Of a stretch of DNA of 64,000 nt, positions 10,695 to 22,416 are shown piece by piece. Each line of letters starts with the position of its first letter. The stretch's first letter is position 1. Under the pieces are notes generated by a model. That model had not been told where the DNA came from. It did not search any database and saw nothing but the letters and a program-made list of their open reading frames with translations. The stretch is from Auriscalpium vulgare (taxonomy: Eukaryota > Basidiomycota > Agaricomycetes > Russulales > Auriscalpiaceae), in the NCBI GenBank assembly GCA_019915015.1, contig JAHBBC010000035.1:248001-312000 (forward strand), in the 5' to 3' direction. Both the position numbers and the translations under genes were made by a program.

Positions 10695-12657
10695 TCACGT
10701 GCTTGCATTGCGGCTGTCTTCTGAATCTGTTGCCCCTTTGTTCGGCGTCCCTCGCTTTGCTTTCTCGTCCTTTTCCCGCACGCTCACCGTCACATCATCC
10801 TTGGCGCTGCCCAATCCAAGCTCTTCCGGACCCTCCTTCGCCGATAATTCCTCTACACCCTCGTTCCGCTCGGCCTTCACGCGATAGAACACGACGACGG
10901 CAGTGGCCTCAATGGCGACTGCTGCAACTACAAACCAATAGGCTGCCCTCCGCCCAGCGTAACTGTCAGGCGGGTGCTTTGCGTCAACGCTGCTCTGGAT
11001 GGACGCCACCGCTGCGATTCCCACTGCCGACCCGAGCTGCAGTGCGCCATTGAACAAGGCACCAACCGTACCTGCAATCGACGGCGGCGTGGTGCGAAAG
11101 ATAGCCACACTTGAATTTACGGGTCAGAGTGACAGGCTTATGTTGATTGCAGAGTACGTACTTTGTGTGGGTAAATGTGAGTTGTGCGCCGGCGGATCCC
11201 AGGATGAACGCGGGAAAGATCATGCTCCAGTACTTGTTCTCGGCGTCGGCATATGCGAGCAAAATGCTCGCGGTGATGAGAAGCAGTTGGCCGAAGAGGA
11301 TGAGGTATTTCGGGCTGACACGGTGGGATAGAGGGCCAGTGAAGCTGATAAGGAACGCAGTCACGCTGCTTGGAATTCTGCGCATACGGCCCATCAATTG
11401 CACACACTCGCGTCGTCACAGGGCACCTACATGTGTATCGCAGACGATATCGCGGAACGGCCGTACACAGTCTGCCATAACGTCACAAAGATTGTTGAGA
11501 TGGTGGTCCACCAGAAGAATGGTAACAGGGCTGCTCCAAAAAGGACAGAGAAGTTGGGATAGAACCAGGTGTGTGGGGGCCTGTACGTGAGGCTCAGTGA
11601 TGTGGACGCACAGATTGGGACGGATCACAGCTTACACTGCAGCACGCTCCGTCGGAATGCGGGTTTCGTGGACGAAGAACGCAACAAACAACAGCACGGC
11701 GACGAAGAGAGGCACCAAGACCTCAGCAGTGGGCCAGCCGACAGTGGAGCCCGACGTCACAGCAAAAATGAACAACACGAGCGCCGCTGAACACCCTGCG
11801 TGAGTGTGTGGTTCGCAAACTGCAGCACATATACGCACCCGTAAGGATAGAGACACCAACGAGATCAAGTGTCTTGAAACGCACCGACCGACTGAGGGCA
11901 TCCAGGTCCGGCCGCCTCGGCGGTGGCGGGATGAGGAAGACACAGATAAGAGCGATGGGAGCTCCTACGACTGTAACGAACCAAAATACCCAATGCCAGG
12001 AAGCAAACTCCACGAAGATGCCGCCAATGACGAGTCCAAGAACTGCAATGCAATAAGTTAGATCAACGCGCGCTATCGAGCTTGACGACAGGAAGAACTC
12101 ACCATTGCCAACAGCCCCGCAGCCTCCGAACGCTCCAATTGCGCGAGCCTGCTCCAGAGGCTCCGGGAAGAGCGTGACAATCAGAGACAAGGCAGATGGG
12201 ATCGTCATTGAGCCTGCGATACCACAGAGCGCCCGCAATATGATGAGAGGGATCTTCTCTTCGGTAAAACCGGCGCCAAGGGAGATCATCCCGAGAGAAA
12301 AGATGCCGCCGATGAAGGCATGCTCTGAAAGAAGAGGCACTTGGCACGGCGTATCATGGGTGAATATTCCCACATACTCGGATTATACACGTCAGATATT
12401 CTTCCGCTCTGTAAAACAGCTGAGCACACGGGCCATGAAGGACAGAGCCTGGCGCTGCTTACGACGAGAAGAAAGGATGCAAAAGTGAGGTTGAACGCGC
12501 TGATGAGCCAAGTCGATTCGGCGAGGGAGAGGTTCAGAGAGTGCTGGAGAGTGGGTATGGCAGAGAACAGGGCGGAGATATTGAATGTGTCGAGAAATTG
12601 AGCCAAACAGAAGAGGATGAGGAGCGAGTACTTGCGCGCACTCGAGTGGTGCGGCAT
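10695..12657 (-). CDS. Major facilitator transporter, 14-TM DHA2-like drug exporter
   Basis: A likely multidrug efflux pump. Seen: start MPHHSSARKYSLLILFCLAQ at 12657, then FLDTFNISALFSAIPTLQ (TM1), STWLISAFNLTFASFLLV, a degenerate motif A exon (SGRISDVYNP), LIILRALCGIAGSMTIPSAL (TM4), motif C (VLGLVIGGIFVEFASWHWVF), a polybasic and Pro loop IPPPPRRPDLDALSR, VGVSILT and later PPSIAGTVGALFNGALQLG with FVVAAVAIEATAVVVFYRV near the C terminus. The C-terminal 50 residues are charged and cytosolic (REKDEKAKRGTPNKG). About 9 exons with introns of 45-60 nt. It converges on the upstream transporter. Substrate cannot be told from sequence. The DUF6593 gene starts 400 bp away in the opposite direction, so the two may share a promoter region. 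Confidence 0.8.
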
Positions 12658-13058
12658 TGTGTATTGTTGCAACACGCTCCTATGAACTTGCGGCATTCAA
12701 AGTCAGCAAACAACGCAGGTCGAGATACAGCGAAGTGACCCACGGGCGTCTGACGGGCGAGTTGTGGTAGGCGAGCGAAGGTGGAAGGCATCGTATCGAG
12801 TTTTGTGGGCGTCGACGACCCACACAAGTGTCCGGAGATGCGAGACGGATCAGCTGGTGGCTCCTTCCAAGCAGACGGCAGCTCGACGTCGACGTGGGGC
12901 GGAGGAGAGAAATAGTGCGCGCGTTGCCTGGCCTTTGAGCGAAGGGGATACCCGCACGGTCGGCGAGGACCGCGGCGGGCCAAACAAGGCGTAAACAAGG
13001 TATGTATTGGTTGCGGCATCGATCCGGGCCTCGTAAGTAACGTCGGCGGTCGCCATCC

Positions 13059-15159
13059 ATGGTCAAGCTGTCCGTCCCATGGGACAAGGACAAGGACAAG
13101 GACAAGGTCACTCAGGCAGGGACCTCCTTCACCCCCTCCTTCAACGCCCGCACAAAGAACACAGCGTCCTCCTCCGTCTTTCCTTCCTTTCGTCGCTTCA
13201 CTTCAGACCCGTCCTCCACCACCGCCCTCCCCCCGCTCCTCACCCTCAAGCTCTCGTCCCCGTCCTTCCTCGAGACCGTCGTCCACGACGGCATTTCCGA
13301 CAACCCGCTCTATGTCATCGACACCGACGACAACACCACAAAGATACGTCGCTCAGACGCAAAGGGTTTTGTCAATGTCGCTCGCGTCCGATGGCGTCGC
13401 GATGCCCGCTCCTCGCGCAAGCAGACCAAGGACCTCACAGGCATCCAGATCGCGTTTGGAAAGGGCTCATGGCGCCCGGCCGACGAGCTACTGGCAAACT
13501 CATACGGGACCATCTCCGGGTGCGTGCGCTCGCTGGTGTATTCCCCACCACCGTTTGATCCCCCCGCAGCTATCGCAAGTTCTATCTGCCGCATCATCCT
13601 CACAGCTTGCGCTGGAAACGCACGGGTTCATCATATTACGTGCGTGGCACTTATCTCTCTGCCCGAGATCTCCCTGACCCCCATCCAGTGCACAACAGAG
13701 ACCGTCAAGGGTCCCGTAGCCATCCTGGAGCCAGCCACCCTCACCACAACCCCTCATCTGCACATTCACGACCCCCTCTTCCGGCAGGACCATTCCAAGC
13801 CGCAACGCTCCCACTCGGGCCTCCCGCTAAGCCTGCTCGACTTTCTCCTCGTCACAGCCCTGCTTATGCTTACCCCCGGGGATGAGTGGACGAATATTAC
13901 GCGCGAGGAGCAGCCCGAGCCGTTCCCCGAGATCCTTGACGCCGATACCCCGCTTGACTCAGGTGAAGCATCGTCATTCTCCCTTCCGCCCTCGCCGAAG
14001 CACCGCCCTTCTGCGAGCTCCCTCCGCTCCTCCACATCGGACGAGACAGGCTCTCCGCAGTCGGATGTACCGGTTGCACCGTCCATCGAGCGCTGGCGTG
14101 TCGCCGTCGCGCCGCTGCCCCCCGTGGAGGACGGACCCGACGGCCGCCGACGGCGCGGGCCCGGTAGCACGAGCAGCACGCGGCGCGGGCCCGGCAGCAC
14201 GAGCAGCACGAGCCGAGACCTTGCCCCGAGCCGCGCGACGTCGCGGGGCTCCATCGAGACGGACGCAGCCTCCATCCCGGCCTCCCCAAGCACCACGACG
14301 CACTACGCCGCATCGCAGTACTCGCAGTCGCACCGTACACCTTTCTCCATGCGCAGCGCGTCGTCACTCTCCATCTCCTCGCATCATCAACCACACTACG
14401 CCGGCTCTATCAACAGTCGCGAGCTTCCGCCGCTCCCCGTCCCGCCCGCGCCCTCCCGCATGTCCAATGAGCTTCAGCGTTTCCCACCGGCGCCGCCCCT
14501 CCCGCCCGTACCCCCCTCTTCATCCGCGAGCAGCGTGTACTACGGTACCCCCTCGCCTCCGCAGCTGGCGCCATCGCGCTCACTGCCCATGCCACCCACG
14601 CCCGGGGGCCCGCGAAGTCCCCGCAGCCTCCGGCGACTCCGGCGACTCCGGCGTACGCACACCCGCACACGCCCTCGCGCCCCACAACACCCTCGCGCCA
14701 CCACGCGGCGTACGACGTGTCCCCGCCCCCGCCGACGCCGCACCAGCACCCGCTCGCGCACGTGCCCTCACCGCTCTCGTCGCTCTCGCGCGCACATTCG
14801 TACGGGCACCTCCCGCGCCCGCCCGCGCCGCCACCGCCGCCGCCACCGCCGCTGCGCGCACCCGACGACCACGAACACGGCGTGTTTGACGCGTATGCGG
14901 CGCCGACGAAGTCCCCCCGGGGTACGTTGCGCGCGGCGAGGGTAGCGCGCGCCGCCCCGCGATCGGCATTCGCACGTCGCTCGACGAGGCGGCGGTGGCG
15001 GCGACTGGTGCGGGCGCGGGCCCCGCAGTGGTCGATGAGGTCCCGCGCGCGTCGCTGTACGAGTACCCGCCGCCGGCGTATAGCGCGGTGGACATGGCGC
15101 GCTCGCCAATGCGCATGCGCACGGTGAATGCAGACTCGGACGCGTCAGAGGAGAGATAG
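13059..15159 (+). CDS. DUF6593 domain protein with long proline/serine-rich tail
   Basis: DUF6593 proteins are of unknown function and mostly found in basidiomycetes. Seen: the domain covers about residues 65-240: PLYVIDTDDNTTKIRRSD, VARVRWRR, IAFGKGSWRPADELL, then by splicing YRKFYLPHHPHSLRWKRTG, CTTETVKGPVAILEPATL, and HSGLPLSLLDFLLVTALLML. Introns are near 13519-13570 and 13640-13690; both leave the frame open if retained. The start MVKLSVPWDKDKDKDK has a DK repeat. The tail is Pro/Ser/Arg rich with a 30-bp tandem repeat and ends LYEYPPPAYSAVDMARSP...SDASEER with TAG at 15157. Odd: to follow the proline-rich tail to that end, the frame must step by -1 near 14600 (in a GGGGG run) and again near 14915 (in CCCCCCGGGG). 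I read these as probable single-base deletions in the sequence rather than real ends. Confidence 0.75.
14151..14210 (+). repeat. Two tandem 30-bp coding repeats in the DUF6593 protein tail
   Basis: Copies 14151-14180 and 14181-14210 differ at one base (T or C at position 15) and encode two copies of RRGPGSTSST. A small in-frame expansion in a disordered, GC-rich tail. Confidence 0.85.
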
Positions 15160-15652
15160 CATCGCGTGGGGCAGGAACTTACGCTATGCGCGATATACTC
15201 TAATTACGTTGTGCTCATCTATTTCGTACTCGGACTAGACATACATCGCGCATCACTATCTTATACACTTTCATGGGATGGCTTGGATCTGGATCCGTGC
15301 GATGTGCTACACCTACAGCTATGTGTTTCATTTGTTGTGTTGTGCTATCTTCTCTCGGGTGCATGGGTGACGTGGGGGTACGAGAGGCAATACTACGATG
15401 AGGAGCGAGGGATGGGACTACTTGATGTAGCGAGGCTCAAAGACAACAGCTAATAACAACATGGTCTTTCAGTCAATGCAGCGCGTGAGGGCAGATAGTG
15501 TCTGTGGGCCAGAATCGAGACTGGATAATCATTCCCAAGTCCAAACGACTCGGCGGACCGGCAACAGACTGAGGCACGAGACGACTTGGGCGCGTGTAAC
15601 TTGGTCTCCTTCCACGCAATGGCCTTCTGCAGCTCTCCTTCCCACCGCGACC
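15160..15652. other. Intergenic, no gene recognised
   Basis: Roughly 490 bp between the DUF6593 gene and the aldolase gene. It contains a short open frame (15166-15453) without family resemblance; I see only presumed 3' and 5' untranslated sequence. Confidence 0.5.
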
Positions 15653-16680
15653 ATGGCCGCCCACGCCCTCCTCAACGCCTTCAAGGCCAAAACGCCCGCC
15701 TTCGGCGCGTGGATCATGCTCCCAGGCGCGTTTAACGCACGCACTGTCGCCCAGTCGTCTCCGCACCTCTCCTGGGTCGTCATCGACTGCGAGCACGGCC
15801 TCACCAGCCTCCACCCAGGCGCCGCAGAGTCTGTCCAGGAAATCTCGTCCCTTGGCCGCGATGCACCTAGTGCGCTTGTCCGCATTCCTGCGACCGGCGC
15901 GAGCACGGGCACGGGCTGGCAAATCAAGTACGCGCTCGACGCAGGCGCACGCGGGGTCATCGTCCCCATGGTCACTCCCTCCGCCCTCCTGTCGCATGCT
16001 ATTTACTGAGCTCTGCGCAATGCAGGTTGGCACTGCCGACAAGGCGCGGGAAATCGTCGCCGACAGCCGCTTTCCGCCCGCCGGGCGCAGAGGCCTCGGC
16101 AGTCCTTTCGCACCCAGCGCATGGGGCCTCTCCGCGTCCGATTACCTCCACGCTGCGAACGACGCCGTTCTCGTCATCGTCCAGATCGAGACACGCGAGG
16201 CCGTGGAGAACATCAGCGACATCGCGAAGGTCGACGGCGTTGGTGCGTGCGGCGCGTTTGACGCGTTGCGACCGCGGTTTGACTGGGCATGAGGGCTGCA
16301 GATGTGCTGTTCATCGGGCCGTACGATCTCTCCATCGCCCTGGGGTACGAAACCCCCTCCCCGGATCCCCACCCGGATGTTGAGCGCGTGATTCAACTGG
16401 TGCGCACCACCGCCGCACATGCAGGCAAGAAATGGTCAGTGCATATGGCTGTGCATTTCAATGGCTCGGGCTTACGGACCCCGTCAATCAGCGCGATCTT
16501 CTGCACTTCTGGTGAACAGGCAAACAAGCGAGCCCGGAGGGGTTTGACATGGTAAGCGCCGCCCTTCCGAGCAAGGATTCCTCCAACTTCCAGGCTCTTC
16601 CCTAGATCGCTGTGACCGCCGACGCGGCCGCACTCTCGGAGAACATATCCAAGCACCTCGCGGCAGCTGTCAGCCAATGA
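15653..16680 (+). CDS. HpcH/HpaI aldolase (citrate lyase-like) family protein
   Basis: Class II, metal-dependent aldolase of the 2-oxo-3-hydroxy acid type: it splits such acids to pyruvate and an aldehyde in catabolism of aromatic or sugar acids. Seen: MAAHALLNAFKAKTPAFGAW at the start, then SWVVIDCEHGL (active-site His and acidic residue region), ALVRIPATG, KYALDAGARGVIVPM joined by splicing to VGTADKAREIV, GLGSPFAP, VQIETREAVENI (metal-binding Glu), DVLFIGPYDLSIALG (metal-binding Asp) and CAIFCTSGEQANKRAR. Introns start at GTCACT, GTGCGT, GTCAGT and GTAAGC. All catalytic motifs are in order and length (about 260) is normal. Odd: just before the last intron the family sequence EGFDM is in a frame one base off from the preceding residues (near 16537, in GGAGGGG), and only that frame continues into the last exon IAVTADAAALSENISKHL. 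A one-base deletion in the sequence or a broken gene. Confidence 0.85.
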
Positions 16681-18044
16681 CCTGCGACCATGGAAGAAGT
16701 GTTACGTGCAGAAGTGTAGGAGAACCTGTGTATAAATATGAACCGCAAGTGTCCCAATCGACGAGCTCATTGATCTTCCAGGGAGCGCGTCTTTTCATCA
16801 TCTCTCACCAAGACGATGACGTACATAAGCTCTTGCGCCTGGATGCATGTGGTTCTGATACCCATGGAGGCCGACCGGACGGCACGACCCACCTCTTCTG
16901 ATAGGATGAGCAGCGTGTCACTACGGCGCGCTCTACGTCCCATTGAACGCGCAGTCTCCGTACGTATGCGCAGGCGTCTGCTGCCATTGCTGGCGCCACG
17001 ACATTCGTGGCCTTCCGACGGGGGCAGGCGCGTCTAAAGCCGTCCTGCGCGCGGCCTGACGTCGCTGCACCCAATCGAGGCCCTTCTCGCACACTATGAC
17101 ACCGAGCGCTGCGACATCGACACGTCAATCTACCTCTCGGGACTGATCTCATGATGGGCCCGCTGCCTCGAGGAGGTGAAACGCCGACGGCATCTGCACG
17201 AGTTCACCCACAGCAGCCCGCGCATCTGCCCACCTGGACATCTGTTCACCGCCAAGTGGGATCCCACCCAGCGCCTGAGAAGTTGTGAATCTGTCCACAC
17301 GACGCGCCCCAGCACCCGGCCGCGCGCCCATTCCGCCTGCCAATCGGAAACGGGTCCACACGACGCCGTCCAGAACATGCAAGAAGCTCACCGAAAGAGA
17401 TAACAGGGCGGCCTCGCGCGCTGACGTTGAGGGTAAGCAGATGTACATCGAAGGGTCCAGAGAGAGCCTATATGATGTATGATGTGCATTTTGAATTAGG
17501 GCCGAGCGCCCATAGAATGACTGGATTGCGGCCGGAGAAGCATGTCCTGTTCCTGGGGAGTACTACAGGTTGGCTCTACGTCAGGGCAGTCTATGCCTGG
17601 CTATGCTCAATGAACTTGACCTCTGCGGATCAGTTGGGGAGCGAGTGTGATGCAGGATGGGCTAAGGCAACCACACCTTGGCGTGAATATCATTTGTGCG
17701 GCGGATCATGACGGTCGTGCTGAAATAGATACGGAAAAGACATTCGCAGTATTGGATATCCAAGCAAGAAATCCAATCCTAGCTTAGGACATGAACGAAA
17801 CTAACGGCGTGGTGAAAAGGCGTAAATGAGAGGCACACAAGAGTTCTAACTAGACCAGGCCATCCGTGGTCGGTTTGCCATGGCCCGCCACGCAAATGGC
17901 GCGTTGCCGAACTACGTTACTGTTATGGGTGTGGCGGGGTATGAAGGGCGGGCGGGAGGAAAAGGGATCGATGAATTAGAGACTGGGTGCCAGCGCCGTA
18001 TACAAGGAGATAACAGTAACGTCCGAGCGAAGCAGGAGGGGGGC
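16681..18044. other. Intergenic, possible eroded coding remnants
   Basis: About 1.36 kb without a supported gene. One plus-strand frame near 17063-17153 reads LTSLHPIEALLAHYDTERCD and continues DIDTSIYLSGLI before a stop, and 17160-17403 has another open frame (LHEFTHSSPRICPPG and beyond). Both have coding-like composition but no family I recognise, no start and no clean splice sites. They could be fragments of a decayed gene. Confidence 0.35.
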
Positions 18045-18887
18045 TTAAAGCACGATGCAGTGCGAGTGCTTCTTGCCGCCCTTGGGCCGGCTCAGCAGCG
18101 CGGCACGCGTCGCGTACTGGAAGACCTCGCGCACACCCTCGCCCGACTTGGCGGAGCACTCCAGATATTGCTTGGCTCCGATCTTCTGCGCCACAGCCAT
18201 GCCCTGGAAACGCGGAGCGCAGACGCCGAAATGAGCGCACGCCACGCGAGCGAGCAGGAATAGCCACGTACCTCCTCTGGGGACACCGGTCGCTGACTTG
18301 TCTTCCTGAGCTCCTCGATCACCCGGGGGTCGCGCCTGAGATCCTTCTTGCAGCCGACAAGGATGATGGGCAGGCCGGCGCAGAAGTGCATGACCTCGGA
18401 GATCCACTGTGACAAGACGTGAGGCGGTGCATGCGAAGAGGAAAGCGGGGCGGGCACACCTTCTCCTGTACGTTATCAAGAGAGTCTGGCGAGTCGACGG
18501 CGAAGCAGATGAGGATAACGTGAGAGTCGGGGTAGCTCAGGGGCCGGAGACGATCGTAGTCTTCCTGGCCGGCGGTATCCCAGAGGGCGAGTTCGACGTG
18601 CTTGCCGTCGACCTCGACGTCGGCGACGTAGTTCTCAAACACGGTGGGGACATAGACCTATGTGGAATGATGGGAACGAAAATGATGGGAGAGACATGTG
18701 AGCGGACGGCGGGGAGGAGTGTGTTTCAGACGCACCTCTGGGAAGGTGCCTTTCGAGAAGACGATCAGGAGACAGGTCTGGAAGAGAAAAAGGTGAGCAC
18801 GGGTGTGGCAGGGGCGGACACGGGTGGGCGTGCCTTTCCGCAAGCACCGTCGCCGACGATGACGAGCTTCCTGCGAATTTCGGACAT
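18045..18887 (-). CDS. RHO1: Rho-family small GTPase (Rho1/RhoA type)
   Basis: Membrane-anchored switch that controls actin, cell-wall glucan synthesis and polarity. Seen: five or six exons from ATG at 18887. G1 P-loop [20 protein letters not shown], switch I/G2 [20 protein letters not shown]3 [18 protein letters not shown], Rho insert helix [21 protein letters not shown]5-type [20 protein letters not shown], and a C-terminal polybasic [12 protein letters not shown]. The terminal CIVL is a CaaX box ending in Leu, predicting geranylgeranylation. The G4 motif reads GCKKDLR: lysine replaces the asparagine of NKxD, a substitution also seen in Rho1 proteins of fungi and animals (NKKDLR or CKKDLR forms). 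Introns split the P-loop after GDGACGK. It is divergent from the phosphatase gene at 19307, with a GC-rich 420-bp gap between them. Assignment to Rho1 rather than another Rho paralogue is by overall likeness. Confidence 0.9.
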
Positions 18888-19306
18888 GAGCAATGGGGGA
18901 GGGTGCGGGGAGGGAGTGGTGTAGCGGGACTGGGCTGGCGACGGTGTTGGTGGTGACGGGGCGTGGTCGACGCGCTGATACCACGGGCGGGCTCTTAAGC
19001 GGGCCTTGAACAGGGCCACACCGCCCCGCTGACCAATCAGGCCTGTGCGTGCGAAACGACCCGCCCGCCTCTGCGCCCGACTCGGAGCAGGCTGTCCCCG
19101 GCGACGGCGAGCAGCGACCGCGCGACACCGCCCGCGACACCGCCCGCGGTCTGCGCTGCCTGCGCGTGCGGGGGGCGACAGTGGGGTTGGTGTCATGGGA
19201 GCCCTAGGCTGTGGTTAGGAGCAGGCCATGACGGGGGGCTCTAGACTGCCCTGCGCACGCGCATAAAGGCGACGAGCGAGCGGCGTCTGCACGAGCATCC
19301 CGCGCC

Positions 19307-19993
19307 ATGATCTCTTTCGCCGGTCTGTCCCCCGAGGTCGCAGAGGCAATGTGCACGCCCATGCACCTCATCCTCCCCCCCGCCCCCGTCTCCCCGCCGC
19401 TCTCCCCGTCCACCCGCTCCCCCGTCTCCACCGCAGGCGCCCTCTACCTCGGCTCCCTCTCCGCCGTCCTCGACCCCTCCATCCTCAAGGACCACCGCAT
19501 CCACCACCTCGTCCAGGTCCTCGACGTGCCCTGGCTCCCCGCGAGCGAAAACGACGGCTACCAGTGTTACCGCATGGACATCCTCGACATCGAGAGCCAG
19601 GACCTCAAGCCCCATCTCGAGGACGCCGTAGAGTACATCGACGGCGCCCTCCGTCGGGGCCAGAACGTCCTCGTCCACTGCCAGCAGGTCCGTGTCTCTG
19701 CCGTTGTGTCCCGCTCTCCTTTCCCGCTTCATCGCCGTCTGCAGGCTCACTCCCGCCCCCCTTGACGTGGCCCGATCGGTTTGAAACTGACCTCCCCGCA
19801 GGGTGTCTCGCGCTCGGCCGCGATCGTCATTGCGTACCTCATCCGCAAACGCGGGATGTCGTACGACGCGGCGACGGCATATGTGCACCAGCGCCGTCCC
19901 TGCATCAAGCCGAACTCTGGGTTCGTGCGCTGTCTGAAGGACTGGGAGCACCAGTGGCGGCCACGCCCCACGCGTGCACAAACGACCAGGTAG
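19307..19993 (+). CDS. Dual-specificity protein phosphatase
   Basis: Removes phosphate from Tyr and Ser/Thr residues of signalling proteins. Seen: two exons, 19307-19687 and 19802-19993. The catalytic loop HCQQGVSRSAA (HCx5R) is built across the intron, HCQQ from exon 1 and GVSRSAA from exon 2. The general acid aspartate is probably in YRMDILDIESQDL. Other family features are ALYLGSLSAV, HHLVQVLDVPWLP, LEDAVEYIDGALRRGQNVLV and VIAYLIRKRGMSYDAATAYV with RPCIKPNSGFVRCL at the end. Length about 190 residues fits a small atypical phosphatase with only the catalytic domain. Pro-rich residues 19-38 are probably a loop. The substrate is unknown. Confidence 0.9.
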
Positions 19994-20382
19994 GAGGCTC
20001 GGGGACTGGCGCGCAGCAGCAAGGCTGATGAACGACGGCTAGATCGATACACGAAACGCTTGTCCGATAGCGCATCCGCTGCTTATATCACGGTGTCTTT
20101 ATATCTTGGTCCATAGCGGTGCTATGACGTCCGCGTCGTGTGTTGGGCATTCGAGAGCGGCGATGGACAGCTTACTGTAACAGCCTGTAGCGCTCTGCTG
20201 TAGCTAGCTAGACGTATACATCGATGGTCTGATGCGAGGTGATGGCGGGAGCGTCCATTCGCGGTTGCGGCGACCCGCTCGGTTTCCTTTTCGGGGCTGG
20301 TGCTTGACGAATATGCAATTGACCAGGGGGATATAGTCCAGTCGTCGACAGCGACGGCCAGCGTCTGCCCCCAACGTCGTCC

Positions 20383-22295
20383 ATGGGCACCAGCAATGTA
20401 GCGGGCATCGACGTGGGTGCTCTCCCCGTCGGCGTCATCCTCGCCGGCGCGTCAGTCTCCTCTCCGCCCCTCCTCCCCGCCCGCCCTCACCCCTCCACAG
20501 CATCTGCGGCGTTACCACCCAGCAAGTCATCTACTACTTCGACCGCTTCCGCCATCGCGACGGCCCCCTCGTCAAGGCATACGTGCGTCCCCGTCCCCGT
20601 CCCTTGACCCCGCTCATTCCCTCACCACAGGTATTTACTATATGGTGCGCCCTCCTCTCATTCTCCCTCCGTCTCTCCCCAACATATCCAACTAGGATCA
20701 TCACATTATTCGCTCTCGCACTCGACACATACTCCGTATACTACTACTTTGTCATCCGCTACGGCGACAGAACAGTTTTCTTCCAAACCGTCTGGTTCGT
20801 CCCTTTTCGCCCTCCTGCTCCCCTCTGCCTCACACGTCTTTTTCACAGGGCCCTCTGTGTTCGTCTTTTTCTTCTTTATCACCTCTCCCATGCTAACGTC
20901 GATAATTTGCGCGCAGCTCGAGAGCATATCCACGGTCAGTCCATCCGTCTCGTTTGAGAGCCCCATCTGATCGCCTCGCAGGCCATCTTAGTATGCGCTG
21001 TACAACTGTGCGTCATCCATTCACCGCATTATATGCCTCCTCACACCCCTTCAGATTTCTCGTGTACCGTATTTGGAAACGTATGAACTCCCATCCACAT
21101 CGCATACACCCGTGCTAAAATCTTCCAGTGCACCACGCTGTCTATCCCCTCTCCCCACTGACGAACTGGATCTGCCTCTCTCTTGTAAGTCGCCTCCATA
21201 AATCCACATACTGTCTCCGACCGTATGGTCCAGATCGTCCTCTGCGCATTCACACTGTCAAGCGGCATGGGTACGTCTCTCTTCCTCCGCTCACACACAA
21301 TGCTGAATTGGCCCCAGCGCTCGGCATCATGGCGTGCGTCTCGCCTCCTCTTTTCTGCTCCTCGCGCAACTCACACCCCCCGCAGATGGAAGAATAAATC
21401 CTGGGATGCGAGTTTCCAGGCCAACCATGTGCGCGCCCTCCCTGGCTGTCTCCCACCTCCATTTACTGACGCCGCCCGCAGCCTCTCTATATTGCGAACG
21501 GCACCGTGCAGGTGGCGCTCAGCATCTTCATGGTCGGCGCGCTGGTGCATCTGCTGAACCTCCACCGCAACGAGTTCGCGCGCAGAGAGAACATCGTCGC
21601 CAGGCTCACCATGTTCTTCATCACCCGCGGATTTGCATTAGCGTGCGTGCGCATGCTGGCTGTATTCATTTCCCCGTCATCTAAGTCCCTTCGCAGGCTC
21701 ACGCAACTTGTTGTTTTCATCGTCGTGCGTGCCGTCCCTACCCGAGTCCCGCTCAACGCTCACCCGTTTGCCAGCCTCTCGCCGCACCACGATCATACGC
21801 GTTCGTGGCAGTTAAGATGCTCCTCTCTGGAGGTGCGCACCTTTTGCATAATGTCGCCGTCTTTGCTAACTCGCCGTCCAGTGTACGCAAACACACTGCT
21901 CGTCATGTGCGCATCCTAGCACACTCACATACATACATACTCACTCGTTCCAGGCTCAACAACCGGCTCGAGCGTGGGCGCGGCTCCTCCGCGCGCTCCG
22001 AGCCGTTCACCCTCCCTCACTTCACCGTGCCCGAGCTGCACGCCAGCGCAAGCACCAGCACCATCCCCGTACGCTGCCCTTCACCCGTGCACATATATCT
22101 TTTGTCTAACGTCCGACTACCCACCAGGACACGCCCGAGAACAGTGCGCCGCAGAAGCCCTCCAAAGACTCGAGCCTCATGCGCGTCGCGGGGCTCGAAA
22201 GCGAGGACGACCCCGACGGACACTCAATCCGCGACCGCTTCCCCGCGGAGGGCTCTGGGCGGTCAAAAAAACGACCAGCAGGTGTCGGCTTGTAA
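20383..22295 (+). CDS. DUF6534 domain multi-pass membrane protein
   Basis: Fungal seven-transmembrane proteins of unknown function, expanded in Agaricomycetes. Seen: about 12 small exons. Start MGTSNVAGIDVGALPVGVI, then by splicing ASICGVTTQQVIYYF, IITLFALALDTYSVYYYFV, a short FLVYRIWK exon, MVQIVLCAFTLSSG, then PLYIANGTVQVALSIFMVGA, RENIVARLTMFFITRGFALA (the DUF6534 core), LTQLVVFIV and a hydrophilic tail RLNNRLERGRGSSARSEPF and DTPENSAPQKPSKDSS with TAA at 22293-22295. The order of TM segments and the RLT-FFITRG motif identify the family. Several middle exons are short and their borders are approximate. It is convergent with the aldose epimerase gene, 120 bp away. Confidence 0.75.
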
Positions 22296-22416
22296 TTTTA
22301 GGACAGATTTATCAGGAGCTCGGGAATATCTTATCATTGGTTTCGGATACTGCAGTTGGGCTCGCAACGCGGACTAATATATGCAGCTTTGGTTGTGCAC
22401 ATTCTGTGACATTCAG

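Noticed and set aside
13882..14889. 335-residue open frame overlapping the DUF6593 gene in another frame
   Set aside because: Composition is Arg/Pro/Ser from GC-rich codons read out of frame; the DUF6593 motifs are in the other frame.
8323..16680. Biosynthetic cluster made of two transporters, an aldolase and DUF6593
   Set aside because: No core synthase or tailoring enzymes are present, and the genes have unrelated roles.
19351..20028. 225-residue Pro/Arg frame over the phosphatase gene
   Set aside because: Out-of-frame shadow of the phosphatase, which has the HCx5R loop.
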